A DNA stretch of 64,000 nucleotides from Misgurnus anguillicaudatus (Eukaryota; Chordata; Actinopteri; Cypriniformes; Cobitidae). Every line of letters begins with the position of its first letter. Position 1 is the first letter of the stretch. Both the position numbers and the translations under genes were made by a program. The notes beneath the pieces were generated by a model, which saw nothing but the letters and a program-made list of their open reading frames with translations, made no database searches and was not told the origin of the DNA. Below, piece after piece: positions 1-10,446 of this stretch. The DNA lies in contig NC_073357.2 of the NCBI RefSeq assembly GCF_027580225.2, positions 45,160,001-45,224,000 on the forward strand, read 5' to 3'.

Positions 1-899
1 TCATTTACCTCAGATGAGCGGAAGGAGCGTGGTGCATGTAGTAACATCATGTCACAATCACACTTTATCACTATGAATATAAACAAATAGGATGGCTTTT
101 AATACTCACTATGAAAGCCAGTGTTTTGCATGGAAGAGTTTCTGTGATGAAAGCATTGTTGACTCTGATGAGGACTACACTCCGGAGACAATACCGCTAC
201 CGCATCGTCGACTCGAGGAAAAGACATGCGATATTTACTCTCGTTTGATTGCTTCGTTTATTCCTTTGTTTGCCTTGTTTGCCTTCGCTGACTGGATATG
301 CAGGTACTGTGAGTTCTGAATGCACTTTCTCTGCCATACTTTTGCTTTCCTAGAGTGCCTCGTGCAAGTTCAAATCAATCAGGTGTGCACATGTGTGGGC
401 AGATTCCATAGCACAGGGGTGGTGCCATGGTCGCGAGAGGGAGTGACAGTTGCGCAAGCCAATCATTTGTTTCGTCCCGAATGGAAATAATGAGCTGTGT
501 TTAAAACAGTCGTGAGACGTCTACAGACACTCGAGATTTATACTCTCTTTTTCAGAGTACTTACATTTTAATAATGTATTTGTATATAAAGACAGTTTAA
601 ACAAATTTCCAAAAAATTTTTTTTAGATAATTCCTGCCTATCCTGCCTTTAATACTAATTAGTGGTGTAACGGATCGTGATTAACAGATCACAGACCCAC
701 GGTTCGGCTTGCATGCGATTAATACGCAAATTAAAATAGGGTGAAAGTTGATAATTTGCATGTGTTTCATAGGCTTGCAAAAAAAGGGCGCTAAAGTGAA
801 CAATTTTCTGTACGCACAAACGCACTTGCGGTTGAATGTGTCCGGTCCAACTCCAATCAAACATGATTATCCCTATACCCTTCAAAGATCAGAACTCTT
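1..899. other. Intergenic, no gene recognised
   Basis: No exon, RNA gene or recognised repeat could be supported here. An open frame at 92-319 (75 codons) has an acidic patch (SDEDY) followed by a hydrophobic C-terminal stretch, but it has no homologue I recognise. The remainder is AT-rich with short A and T runs near 600-640. Confidence 0.4.
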
Positions 900-1771
900 G
901 GGCCCTATTTTAACGATCTGAAACGCAAGTAAGAAGCGCAAAGCGCAAGTGACTTTGTGTCATCAGCTGGCATCCCCAGGACGTTGCGCCGCGAGCGCTA
1001 CAATGATGTCAGGAGACGGGGGAATCCCAAGCTTGCCAGCATAAATCGGGCACGCCGTGTAACGGGAGGTGGATCTGCCTCTACACAGGACCTGATGCCA
1101 GATGAGGACATCGCTGCGTCCACCCTCACCGCTGAAAGCCAAGAAATGCAAGCAGTCCAACCCCAAAGTACACTTACAAAGCAAGTTCACATACATTAAG
1201 GTTTCTTATGAAAACATTTTAATTATTATTTACATAAAATAAGCGTAATACAGCCACACAACAAACTTATGAAAATATTTTAATCGTTATTTGCATGATC
1301 ATTTTTTAACGCAGCCACACAATAAATAAAAACTATCACCACAATGCTCACCACAATGATTTCCCTTATCTCATTTGTTAATATTTTTTATTGTAACAAT
1401 TTATGATTTGCAAAAATAAATGTTGCATCTGTGTAGATTAGATAAGCAAAGTGTGTGCGCGTTGTGCACGCTATAAATTATGGTCAATGCGCCCTTAAAA
1501 TAGCATAATGAGCAACGCGCCACTGACTTTAGACTAGTTTTTTTCTGGTCAGTGGCGCAATTGTTTTTTGAAACTGCAAAATAGCATCAGGGATGGTTTG
1601 CGCTGGAACACGCCTCCTTTTTTGCGCTGAACCGCCCAGGGAGCGCAAGTTCATTCCCTAGTTTGCCGACGTGCGTCTGTGGAGGGAAAACCCCGCTGTG
1701 CGCCGGTGCAAAATACGAATGATACATTCGTCACTGACAAAGTCAATAGCGCTGGGTGCAAGATAGGGCCC
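900..1771 (+). mobile_element. Harbinger-like DNA transposon relic
   Basis: The two ends are inverted repeats built on GGGCCCTAT (left, near 900) and ATAGGGCCC (right, ending 1771), with TTG on both outer sides, which suits a 3-bp target duplication. The interior holds a reading frame on the plus strand that resembles a Myb/SANT-like accessory protein. No transposase frame survives. Assignment to PIF/Harbinger is by family resemblance, since these elements carry a separate Myb-like gene; TIR length and TSD are judged by eye. Confidence 0.5.
957..1199 (+). pseudogene. Myb/SANT-like protein fragment of a Harbinger-type element
   Basis: The frame encodes a basic segment (RRERYNDVRRRG, then a K/R-rich stretch) followed by RVTGGGS and an acidic tail with DEDIAAST. 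That order (basic helix, then a T-G-G-G turn, then an acidic linker) is what is seen at the end of the Myb/SANT DNA-binding domain in Harbinger accessory proteins and NAIF1-like proteins. Only the end of the domain remains and there is no good start codon, so it is called a remnant. It lies inside the inverted-repeat element at 900-1771. Confidence 0.4.
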
Positions 1772-2553
1772 TTGATTTATAAACTTGAGAGTTGCGCTAC
1801 TGTGTCTCATAATGTAGTCCATTAAAATACATTTGGCGAATAAAGAACTGAAAAACAACCTAATTTTCACTTTATGTGGAGTTTATGCTGCATCTTCTTC
1901 CCGAAGCGCCGTTTATAATTCATTCTCCGTCTGAGTGTGTGCGCATGTTTAAGTGCACTCAACAAATGTAGGCATGTCAGAATTACAGTTATGCTGCTAA
2001 CATAATGTAGCCTTTTTAAATGTTTGATGACAAGATAGAGACTTAAGGAAAATTATGTAGACTAATAATTTAAGTTTAAGGTCCTAATGATCAGCCTACT
2101 TATTTAGTCCCAAAGCTGACATGGAACGTTATTAACCGGTTCGGAAACTTTATTTTTATTTTGTTCTAACCGGTTCAGGAATGTCAACTTTAGGGTTGAA
2201 CCGAAAACTGGAAAAGTTAAAATACTGTTTCTGTTCTGATCGAACCAATTGGGAAAAAATTCTAGTTCAAAGCCCTGGCAGAATTTACAGGTCTTGTTGG
2301 TCTTGCTCCGGGTGCCATTGCAAATATGGCGGCGAAGTGACACAACTTATTTGGCCAGACTGGCCGATCTTTTAGTTTTACTATATAAAGTAAGGACATT
2401 TTTTATATTATTTTCTGAATCAAGAGTTAAACCGGATAGGGACAATTTATTTTTATGTTTTGTTATGCTTATGAGGAGATTTACAAAAAAGAGCAGAAGT
2501 ACTGCATTGTAAAAAGTAAAAGTTGGATTATCTTCTCACGTAAATGGATGAAT
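1772..2553. other. Intergenic, hAT-like fragment at about 2105-2300
   Basis: Between 2105 and 2300 the sequence has repeated AACCGGTTC blocks in both senses (2133-2141, 2168-2176) and GAACC/GGTTC half-sites, a pattern of degenerate inverted-repeat fish elements. No gene was found. The small open frames over 2104-2512 in three registers are shadows of this repeat. Confidence 0.3.
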
Positions 2554-2557
2554 TTAA

Positions 2558-3084
2558 AGGGGCCATGGCACAAGACTTTTTTAAGATGTCAAATAAATCT
2601 TTGGTGTCCCCAGAGCACATATGTGAATTTTTAGCTCAAAATACCATATAAATAATTTATTATAGCATGTTAAAATAACCACTTTGTAGGTGTGTGCAAA
2701 AATTTGCCGTTTTGGTGTGTCTTTTAAAATGCAAATGAGCAGATGAAGTGCAAACACTGATCACAATGATGGTGGTTTGTTGCAATTGGAACTCAATTGT
2801 GCTGTGAATTATTTTCTCTCTCTCTCTTTTTCTCTGCACTAAATGGCAGTGCTGTGGTTGGATAGTGCAGATTAAGGGGTGGTTTTATAATAAGAGCTTT
2901 TTATGACATCATAAGGAGAGCCACATTTCAACGACCTATTTTTTCATGTGCTTGTAGAGAATGGTTTACCAAAACTAAGTTACTGGGTTGATCTTTTTCA
3001 CATTTTCTAGGTTGATAGAAGCACTGGGGACCCAATCATAGCACTTAAACATGGAAAAAGTTCGATTTTCATGCCATGGCCCCT
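2558..3084. mobile_element. Nonautonomous TTAA-flanked transposon, family A (copy 1)
   Basis: This 527-bp element starts AGGGGCCATGGCA and ends with the exact reverse complement, and TTAA lies on both sides (2554-2557 and 3085-3088). It has no coding capacity. TTAA target duplications with purine-starting ends fit the Kolobok superfamily better than piggyBac, whose ends begin with pyrimidines (family knowledge). Other copies of the same family lie at 17887-18710, 48521-49537 (inverted), and as right-hand halves at about 10920-11176 and 55167-55416. Confidence 0.75.
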
Positions 3085-3088
3085 TTAA

Positions 3089-5550
3089 GGTGAAAAAACT
3101 TTTAAAAATGACTTAAATTGGTTATAGCAAAAACAATTAAGATACATTTTTTACTTAAGGTGAGAATATTTAAATTAAAATTAATTCTATTTTTAGGTGT
3201 TACCAATAAGAGTAATTTTTAGTTAATCCAGCGTTCACTTTTTACAGTGTGTAAAGCCCAACCTGGACACTCGCACAACTATGGAAGCCTTGTGTGACTA
3301 ATAACCGTAAGTACTTAAATCGTAAAAGACGAATGCCACAAATGAATAATGTAAAGGGCTCTTACTGAAAACATGGCCAGCACTTAAGAGCCTTGTCGGC
3401 TGTACTCAGAAAAGATCAGTACATTTTCCTCTATGCTCCAATGGATAATAGGAAGATCCACTGACAAATATATAACCACATTTCATATTAGCAGAACATT
3501 TCACAAGCTTTACTTCCCTCCTCCAATGAGTGCTATTTGATACATATTATAGTCAAAAGGTTGTTTTTGTGCAAGGCTGTGCTGTGATGTACACCACATT
3601 TTTGGATGTATTATTGTTGGAAAGACTTAATTCTTTCCCTCGCGAGTCCTATGATAGAATATGAGAGGAAAGACACAGGTGACTATATATCAAACAATGA
3701 CTAAATAATAAAATTCCACAGTGATAGCAGGATTTCCATTTAGGCTCGCCTTTGCTGACACTAAGTCTCCTGGGCATACCGGGCTGTCTTTTCACCCCCG
3801 ACTTGTTGTTGACCTCAGCAAGGGTGAGAATTCGGCTGATGCAGGCCTTGAGGGTGTTTTAAATAAGTGCAGGCAACGACATTTCAAAAAAATAAGCAGA
3901 GACATCCAAACATATCTCTGATGATTTCAATGAAATGTCTTTCAAACTGTTCCACCGAAATGGAACGGTATCGTGTGCCTTGAGGTTTCACATTTAAAAG
4001 ACAGGAAATTATTAAAATAAAAAATGGCAAGCTTTTCCGACAGTCATGTTTAACTGACAATTGTTTGCAACTAACTGAGCTAAGCATGGCCATGACTTCA
4101 GGCACAACACCTTGATCTGATCTTGTAGACAGCCTGCTCAGCGCTCAGGCAGAAACGCTTTCAAACTGTTTTCAATATCAATAATAAAATAATAATATTT
4201 TTTCTAAGTAAGAAAAGACAGCCTTTACCTGGAATTTGTTCAAACACATTTTAAATGTTATAAAACACAGTGCGCCCACAATGGGTGGCATTAAAGCGTC
4301 AAAGACACAGGGGATCAGGGTGATTGCATCTGCTTCGGAGAACAGGGTAATATTCAGACGAAGCGTCTCACTGAAATAGAATGCGCAAGAGACGAGGATT
4401 ATCTCAGAGACTCACCAACATTGCTTTCCAGCTTTGCTGTTGCCTTCAGGTTCAACTTGTCAAAGGCCTGACAAAGTCTTTTCATTTACTCTTCTCATCT
4501 TCGACCTCCCAGATCTGGCCGACAGCCACTATGCCCCAAGGTACCTTCCGACATGCATCTGTGCAGGGTACGGTGGGCCAGGGAAAGCAGATAAGTTACC
4601 CTCCCCTGGCCTGGAGTTTGTGAGGAGGGCAGAGAGTTCGGGGGAGATGGCCTTACAACGCTACTATGATATTAGCTGACGGGAGGTTTGCGCAGGAGTG
4701 AGTAACAGGCAAAGCCCCCCATACGCAAGCACATGTGGTGTCAATTACAAAAAAAAATTGTTTTTACCCACCACCGGATAGAGCGAGGCTCTCTGGGCCG
4801 TTGTTTTTTGGCAAGACAAATCGGCAGCAATTCAATTTCGTATCAAAGTTATGGTATTTCAATCACATCACTGTTTATTCACATATAAACAAACAGAATA
4901 TCACAGGCTCTCCGGCTAACAACAAAAGGATGATAGCCACCAGAATGATCAAAGGTCTCTCTCTTTTAAAACATATGTGTACATAAATGCATAAACCATA
5001 TACAATTGGTTGATTTTCTGATTTACGGTATGCCTGAAAGTGTATATTATGTGGTATATAAAAAGGTAGGAAATGTAGAAAACTCCAGTTTGTCTGGAAA
5101 AAGAATCGTGATTCTATTATACGGACAATATCTGTGGAAGGCTTGCATTTGTGTGTTACACATAACAACAATTACAAACCACTCCCGCCACATACACCTG
5201 AATCAGTAAATCAGTTTGTTGCTGAAAGAATCAGTGCCAATATTTGCCATATAAAAAAATCGTGATCGTAAATCAGTTACTTTATATATATCAAATGATT
5301 TAAAATATATCTTACGGTTTAAAGTCCCTTATTAATTACAGACTAATAAACTACAGTAGTACAATACAGCAGTGTGTTATTAGATGATAAGCAAATTGTC
5401 GGTGTGTAATTAGATGATAAGCAAATTGTAGCATAGACTGAATGATAAAGACAATACAAATAAATTAATTTAGGTTTACAGAGGTCATCAGAAATGGGGG
5501 AAAAAACTAGGATCAAAGTCTAGATGTCAATCTAGATGTCACCTGAGCTC
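3089..5550. other. Intergenic, mostly single-copy, no gene recognised
   Basis: No exon could be supported. The stretch at 4430-4680 is more GC-rich and less repetitive than its surroundings, and it has open frames in two registers (4381-4623, 4434-4679). Neither product is recognised and no splice-bounded exon is evident. It could be a conserved noncoding element; cross-species alignment would decide. Confidence 0.35.
5371..5430. repeat. Two-copy tandem duplication, ~30-bp unit
   Basis: A unit containing ATTAGATGATAAGCAAATTG occurs twice back to back (first near 5377, second near 5408), with one or two differences between copies. It is a local duplication with no sign of function. Confidence 0.6.
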
Positions 5551-5555
5551 CCTAT

Positions 5556-5850
5556 AGGCAAGGCAAGGCATGTTTATTTGTATAGCACATTTCATACACA
5601 AAGGTCATTCAAAGTGCTTTACATAGAAATGAAAAAACAAAAAATCAAATATACATGAATTTTAAATATCAATTAAAAGAAAATAAATGTGATTTTAATA
5701 AAAACTGTTTAAATGTATGAAAAAGAATAAAACAGGAATACAAGTATAAAACTTTTAAAAATAAAAATAAGAATAAAAACAAGAGAAATAAAAATAATTA
5801 AAATAGTGCATATAAAATATAGTGCAATCAGTTCGGACGCAGCATAGTGC
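5556..5850 (-). other. L2 LINE 3' UTR and tail
   Basis: This AT-rich noncoding segment follows the ORF2 stop. Its terminal part contains CTATACAAATAAACATGCC on the minus strand, then TGCCT repeats. The block with AAAGTGCTTTACA (plus sense) is the part shared with the other L2 tails in this window. In L2/CR1 LINEs the reverse transcriptase recognises such 3' ends in cis (family knowledge). Confidence 0.7.
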
Positions 5851-8800
5851 TCATTCAGTAAATGCATAGCTAAACAGATGTGTTTTGAGTCTGGATTTGA
5901 ATGTGACTACTGTTGGAGCACATCTGATCTCTTCTGGAAGCTGGTTCCAGCTGCGACTGGCATAATAGCTAAAAGCTGACTCTCCTTGCTTTGAGTGAAC
6001 CCTTGGTATTTCTAGCTGACGTGATCCTAATGATCTGAGTGACCTGTTGGGTTTATATTCAATGAGCATATCAACAATGTATTGAGGTCCTAGTCCATTG
6101 AGTGATTTATATACCATTAATAATACTTTAAAATCAATCCTAAATGTAACCGGTAGCCAGTGTAGAGACCTGAGGACTGGTGTGATATGTTCATATTTTC
6201 TGGTTCTGCTCAGAATCCTGGCAGCAGCGTTCTGAATGAGCTGGAGCTGTCTAATAGTCTTTTTGGGAAGGCCAGTGAGGAGCCCATTACAATAATCCAC
6301 CCTGCTGGTGATAAAAGCATGCACAAGTTTCTCTAAGTCTTGTCTGGAAACAAAGCATCTAATTCTTGCGATATTTTTGAGATGATAATATGCTGATTTA
6401 GTTATTGCTTTGACATGACTACTGAAACTAAGGTCCGACTCCAGAATCACACCAAGATTCCTGACTTGATTTTTAGTTGTTTGACCCCTAGCGTCAAGGT
6501 ATGCATTCACCTTGAGAACTTCATCTTTGTTTCCAAACGCAATGACTTCAGTTTTCTCTTTGTTTAACTGAAGAAAGTTTTGGCACATCCAACTGTTGAC
6601 TTCATCAATGCATTTGCACAGGGAGTCAATGGGGCTATAGTCGTTAGGGGATAGAGCTAAGTAGATCTGAGTGTCATCTGCATAACTGTGATAGGCAATT
6701 TGGTTCTCTCTCATTATTTGGCTTAGTGGGAGCATATACAGGTTGAACAGGAGTGGCGCTAGAATTGAGCCTTGCGGTACTCCGCATGTCATGGATGTCC
6801 ACTCAGATTTATGGCCACCTATACTTACATAATAACCTCTCCCTTCTAAGTATGACCTGAACCATTTTAGGACCATCCCAGAAAGCCCGACCCAGTTTTC
6901 CAGCCTGTCAAGAAGTATGTTGTGATCGACAGTGTCAAAAGCAGCACTGAGGTCGAGTAGCACCAGCACTGATAGTTTGCCCGTGTCTGTATTGAGGCGA
7001 ATATCATTTACTATCTTTATGAGCGCTGTCTCTGTACTGTGGTGTGGTCTGAAACCAGATTGAAAAATGTCAAAGTAACCATTACAAATTAAGAATTTGT
7101 TCAGCTGATTGAAAACAACTTTTTCAATGATCTTGCCTATGAAAGGAAGATTTGAGATTGGTCTGTAGTTGCTCAATACAGTGTTATCTAGGTTGCTCTT
7201 TTTCAGGAGGGGCTTAACAACTGCAGTTTTAAGGGACTTTGGAAAAGTGCCAGAGTTAAGTGATGAATTTACCACTTTTAGGAGATCTGCTTCTAAACAG
7301 TTAAGGACACTTTTGAAAAAAGATGTTGGGAGTGTGTCAAGGGCGCAGGTTGATGTTTTAAGATGCTGTACTATTTCTTCCAAAATTTTACCATCAACTG
7401 CTTCGAAATCAGACATCGTAACTACTTTCTGATGTTGTGATCTGACTTGTCCGACCCCGGCGCAGCTCAAGGATGTACTGATCACCTTTCTGATATTATT
7501 GATTTTCTCAGAGAAGAAGTTAGCAAACTCACTGCATTTGCTGTCTGAGAGCATTTCACTAGGAATGTGACTTGGGGGGGTTGTTAGTCTCTCTATAGTA
7601 GCAAAAAGAGTGCGTGTGTTATTTATGTTGTTGTTTATAATATTTGAAAAGAATGTCTGTCTAGCTTTGCCTAGTTCCACACTGAAAGCACGAAGGCTGT
7701 CTTTATAGATATGATAATGGACTACAAGTTTTGTCTTCCGCCACATGCGCTCAGCTTTTCTGCATTGTCTCTTCATATTCTGCACCTCTGTTGAGTTTCT
7801 CCAAGGTGATTTTTGCCTGCCATTCTTCTTCCTGACTTTCACAGGAGCAATATCATCGATTACACTCTTAACTTTCGAATTAAAGGAATCAAGGAGAAAA
7901 TCAACAGAGTCTGCAGATATGCTTGGTGTTAAAGATATAGCCTTCATAAATAGCACACTGGTGTTCTCATTTAAGCATCTCTTTTTGACAGACACAGATT
8001 TAGTTTCAATAGTAGGAGAGATTATTATATCAAAGAAAATACAGAAATGATCAGACAGTGCTACATCCTTAATAACAATTGATGAAATGTTTAAACCCTT
8101 ACTGATAATTAAATCTAGAGTGTGTCCACGATTGTGTGTGGGTCCATGTACATGTTGAGTCAGATCAAAAGTATTTAAAACAGCTGTGACATCTTTTGCC
8201 ATAATACTGTCTGGCTTATCTATGTGAATGTTAAAATCTCCAGCAAGAGCAAAACAGTCAAACTCTGAGGAAATCATTGATAACAGTTCTGTAAAGTCCT
8301 CAACAAATGCTGGAGAGTATTTTGGGGGCCTGTAAATAATGATCAGTAGAATGCGTGGGGTACCTTTCAACACAATACCTAGATATTCAAAGGACAGGTA
8401 ATTCCCAAATGACACTTGCTTACATTGATAGACATCTTTAAAAAGAGAAGCTACACCTCCCCCTTTCCTAGCATTTCTGCAGACATTCATAAATGTAAAG
8501 TTAGGAGGGGCTGTTTCATTAAGGACTGTTGCACTGTAGCTTTCTTCTAGCCATGTTTCATTTAGAAACATAAAATCCAGGTTGTTTGTGGTTATTAAGT
8601 CGCTGACTAGAAGTGATTTATTTTTAAGTGAACAGATGTTTAAAAGTGCTAACTTAACAGTACTAATTTTTTCCCTAACAGATATCTTAGTTTGATATAT
8701 CACAGGCAGCAGATTAGATTGATTTGCCACACGGTTTGATGCAGCCTTAGGCTTTCTATCATGTACTAAAACAGAAATAGAGAAAGATATAGGTACACTG

Positions 8801-8862
8801 AGTTCCTGCTTTTTATGTATACAATTGAAAGTATTAGTATTTTCATAGCAGAAACTCGACAC
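5851..8862 (-). CDS. L2 LINE ORF2: endonuclease-reverse transcriptase
   Basis: About 1,003 codons. Residues about 70-275 form an apurinic-type (EEP) endonuclease that nicks the target DNA: NETW near residue 100, LAGDFNIH near 205-212 and SDH near 269 carry the expected catalytic Glu, Asp/Asn and Asp-His. The reverse transcriptase follows: NYRPISNLP, motif A LLDLSAAFDTVDH (about 636-648), motif B GVPQGSI (about 694) and the catalytic YADD (about 726). A C-terminal thumb region has LQLIQNAAARILSR and RSLHWLP, typical of L2/CR1. All catalytic residues are present. The frame has no ATG until inside the endonuclease domain (the Met of DFMF, just before NETW), and it is in the same frame as ORF1 with only a TGA and two codons between, so translation probably depends on ORF1. 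Confidence 0.9.
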   Translation of the reverse strand: MSSFCYENTNTFNCIHKKQELSVPISFSISVLVHDRKPKAASNRVANQSNLLPVIYQTKISVREKISTVKLALLNICSLKNKSLLVSDLITTNNLDFMFLNETWLEESYSATVLNETAPPNFTFMNVCRNARKGGGVASLFKDVYQCKQVSFGNYLSFEYLGIVLKGTPRILLIIIYRPPKYSPAFVEDFTELLSMISSEFDCFALAGDFNIHIDKPDSIMAKDVTAVLNTFDLTQHVHGPTHNRGHTLDLIISKGLNISSIVIKDVALSDHFCIFFDIIISPTIETKSVSVKKRCLNENTSVLFMKAISLTPSISADSVDFLLDSFNSKVKSVIDDIAPVKVRKKNGRQKSPWRNSTEVQNMKRQCRKAERMWRKTKLVVHYHIYKDSLRAFSVELGKARQTFFSNIINNNINNTRTLFATIERLTTPPSHIPSEMLSDSKCSEFANFFSEKINNIRKVISTSLSCAGVGQVRSQHQKVVTMSDFEAVDGKILEEIVQHLKTSTCALDTLPTSFFKSVLNCLEADLLKVVNSSLNSGTFPKSLKTAVVKPLLKKSNLDNTVLSNYRPISNLPFIGKIIEKVVFNQLNKFLICNGYFDIFQSGFRPHHSTETALIKIVNDIRLNTDTGKLSVLVLLDLSAAFDTVDHNILLDRLENWVGLSGMVLKWFRSYLEGRGYYVSIGGHKSEWTSMTCGVPQGSILAPLLFNLYMLPLSQIMRENQIAYHSYADDTQIYLALSPNDYSPIDSLCKCIDEVNSWMCQNFLQLNKEKTEVIAFGNKDEVLKVNAYLDARGQTTKNQVRNLGVILESDLSFSSHVKAITKSAYYHLKNIARIRCFVSRQDLEKLVHAFITSRVDYCNGLLTGLPKKTIRQLQLIQNAAARILSRTRKYEHITPVLRSLHWLPVTFRIDFKVLLMVYKSLNGLGPQYIVDMLIEYKPNRSLRSLGSRQLEIPRVHSKQGESAFSYYASRSWNQLPEEIRCAPTVVTFKSRLKTHLFSYAFTE

Positions 8863-8865
8863 ACA

Positions 8866-10446
8866 TCACTGAGAGCCGTTATCAGTTGTTTTTGGTTCAC
8901 CTACAGCAGATGGAGGAGGGTGTGTGTCTTGGCGTTGTGTCTGAGACCGAAGAGCTCTCACAGGACGAGGAGGAGGAGCTGGGCCCACTGGTTTTGGTGG
9001 TTGTGGGGCTTGCCGTTTTTTGGTCGAAAGCTGGGGGCTCGCAGCAATAGAGTGGGATAGTTTAGTTCCAGCATAAACCAGTTCCTCCATTTTTCCGGAG
9101 AAGGTCAAAAGTGGGGATGCTGGAGAGAGGAATGACATATCTAGTGAGGAGGAGTCCTGTTTCTCTGATGTGACCGGAGGCTGTGATATGTAGTCCTGGT
9201 TTCCCTGGCTGTTTTCCAGAAAGTCGTCCTTGGGTGCTGAATCTTGGAGCAGTTCTAATCTGACACAGTCTGACTGTGGTGAGCTCTGTGGGCATGACTC
9301 AGCTGAGATTGTGTCCATGAGCAGTGGTTGTTGTGGCTGCGTGGTGTTATCTCTGTCCTTGTGGGATATGTCGACGTCATGTCCATTTAGGTGCTGAAGA
9401 GAAGTCCTGTGGTCATTCATACTCTGTCCAGGTGTGTGTGTGCCATTCAGGTTGAGTGGATTGGCACACACTGCTGAAGGATGATGAAGGGAGAAATAGA
9501 TATTGTCCTTTAGCACTCTTGCACCCAGTCTGTTTGGGTGAATGCCATCCTTTTTAAATAGTTGTCTCTGACTCCAGAAAAGATTGAAGTTGTTGATAAA
9601 GTTCAGTCCCTTTATGTTGCAGGTTTTTTGCAGCCATGTATTAAGTCCAAGCAACCGTGAAAACCTATTTGTTCCTCTTGCTGGAAGTGGTCCACTGATG
9701 AACGGCTGAACTTTCACTGTTCTGAGTGTTTCAAAAAGTTTGTTGAAATCCCTCTTAAGGAGTTCAGATTGCTCTTTGTGAATATCATTCTTCCCCACAT
9801 GAATGACAACTCGATTTACAGTCTTATGTTTCATCAGAATGTTTTGAAGTTCCCTGTTTACATCAGAAACAGTTGCTTGTGGAAGGCAGCACGTAGTTGA
9901 GTCCCGGTTGTTAATGTTTTTGATAAGTGAGTCGCCCAATATCAGAGTTCTGGGCTCGGATGCGCTCTGCGCTGAGTGCCGCTGTCTGCTCAATCTTGAG
10001 CGGCGGTTAGCATCAGTGTGAGCTGCTGGCTGATTAGATCGGTGTTCAATCGCATTTATCACATTTGGGGATTCCTCACTCATATTCATTAATATTTCAA
10101 ATCTGTTCTCAAGATGTATAGGTGGTGGTAGAAAGTCAGTGTTTGCAATCCTTGTCATAGCTGTATCTGGGGTAGAGGAAGCTACTGCAGCAAAATGTGA
10201 TGCTCGTGACAGTCTGATTTCTCGAGTGATTTTGGGTCTTGCTCCCTGTTTGTACCATTGATTGGTGTGTTGATCATTACATTCATGGGACTCACCGGCT
10301 GTATGCTGAGGGCGTCCATGATGACGAAGCTCTGTTGTGTGTTCTGTCTGGTTTTGTAGTCCTGTAAGTAACTTTGTTTCAAGAACAGCAATCCTTTGTA
10401 AAAGTCTGTGGCAGTTTGTGCAGCAAGTAGATTTTTGATGAGGCAT
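8866..10446 (-). CDS. L2 LINE ORF1: SGNH/GDSL esterase-like protein
   Basis: 526 codons starting at an ATG on the minus strand. The N-terminus (MPHQKSTCC, then CHRLLQRIAVLETKLL) has a Cys/His cluster and a short heptad-like helix, which could mediate multimerisation. The middle is an SGNH hydrolase fold: block I ILGDSLIK (about residues 167-174, catalytic Ser), block III HVGKNDIH (about 214-221, with the conserved Asn) and block V DGIHPNRLG (about 299-307, catalytic Asp and His). The C-terminal third is Pro/Gln/Ser-rich and looks disordered. ORF1 proteins with a coiled coil plus esterase domain are known for zebrafish L2 (ZfL2-1); they bind nucleic acid and are needed for the ribonucleoprotein. 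Ends with TGA, in frame with ORF2. Confidence 0.85.
   Translation of the reverse strand: MPHQKSTCCTNCHRLLQRIAVLETKLLTGLQNQTEHTTELRHHGRPQHTAGESHECNDQHTNQWYKQGARPKITREIRLSRASHFAAVASSTPDTAMTRIANTDFLPPPIHLENRFEILMNMSEESPNVINAIEHRSNQPAAHTDANRRSRLSRQRHSAQSASEPRTLILGDSLIKNINNRDSTTCCLPQATVSDVNRELQNILMKHKTVNRVVIHVGKNDIHKEQSELLKRDFNKLFETLRTVKVQPFISGPLPARGTNRFSRLLGLNTWLQKTCNIKGLNFINNFNLFWSQRQLFKKDGIHPNRLGARVLKDNIYFSLHHPSAVCANPLNLNGTHTPGQSMNDHRTSLQHLNGHDVDISHKDRDNTTQPQQPLLMDTISAESCPQSSPQSDCVRLELLQDSAPKDDFLENSQGNQDYISQPPVTSEKQDSSSLDMSFLSPASPLLTFSGKMEELVYAGTKLSHSIAASPQLSTKKRQAPQPPKPVGPAPPPRPVRALRSQTQRQDTHPPPSAVGEPKTTDNGSQ

Noticed and set aside
92..319. 75-codon frame with acidic and hydrophobic parts
   Set aside because: No recognised domain, no splice or promoter support; single short ORF in AT-rich DNA.
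4381..4679. Two overlapping frames in a GC-richer stretch
   Set aside because: Neither product is recognised and no splice-bounded exon is visible; possible noncoding conservation only.
8863..8867. TGATG stop-start coupling for L2 ORF2
   Set aside because: The ATG is out of frame with ORF2 and its frame stops after seven codons.
7169..9295. Plus- and minus-strand frames over the L2 ORFs
   Set aside because: Shadows of ORF1 and ORF2 in other frames.
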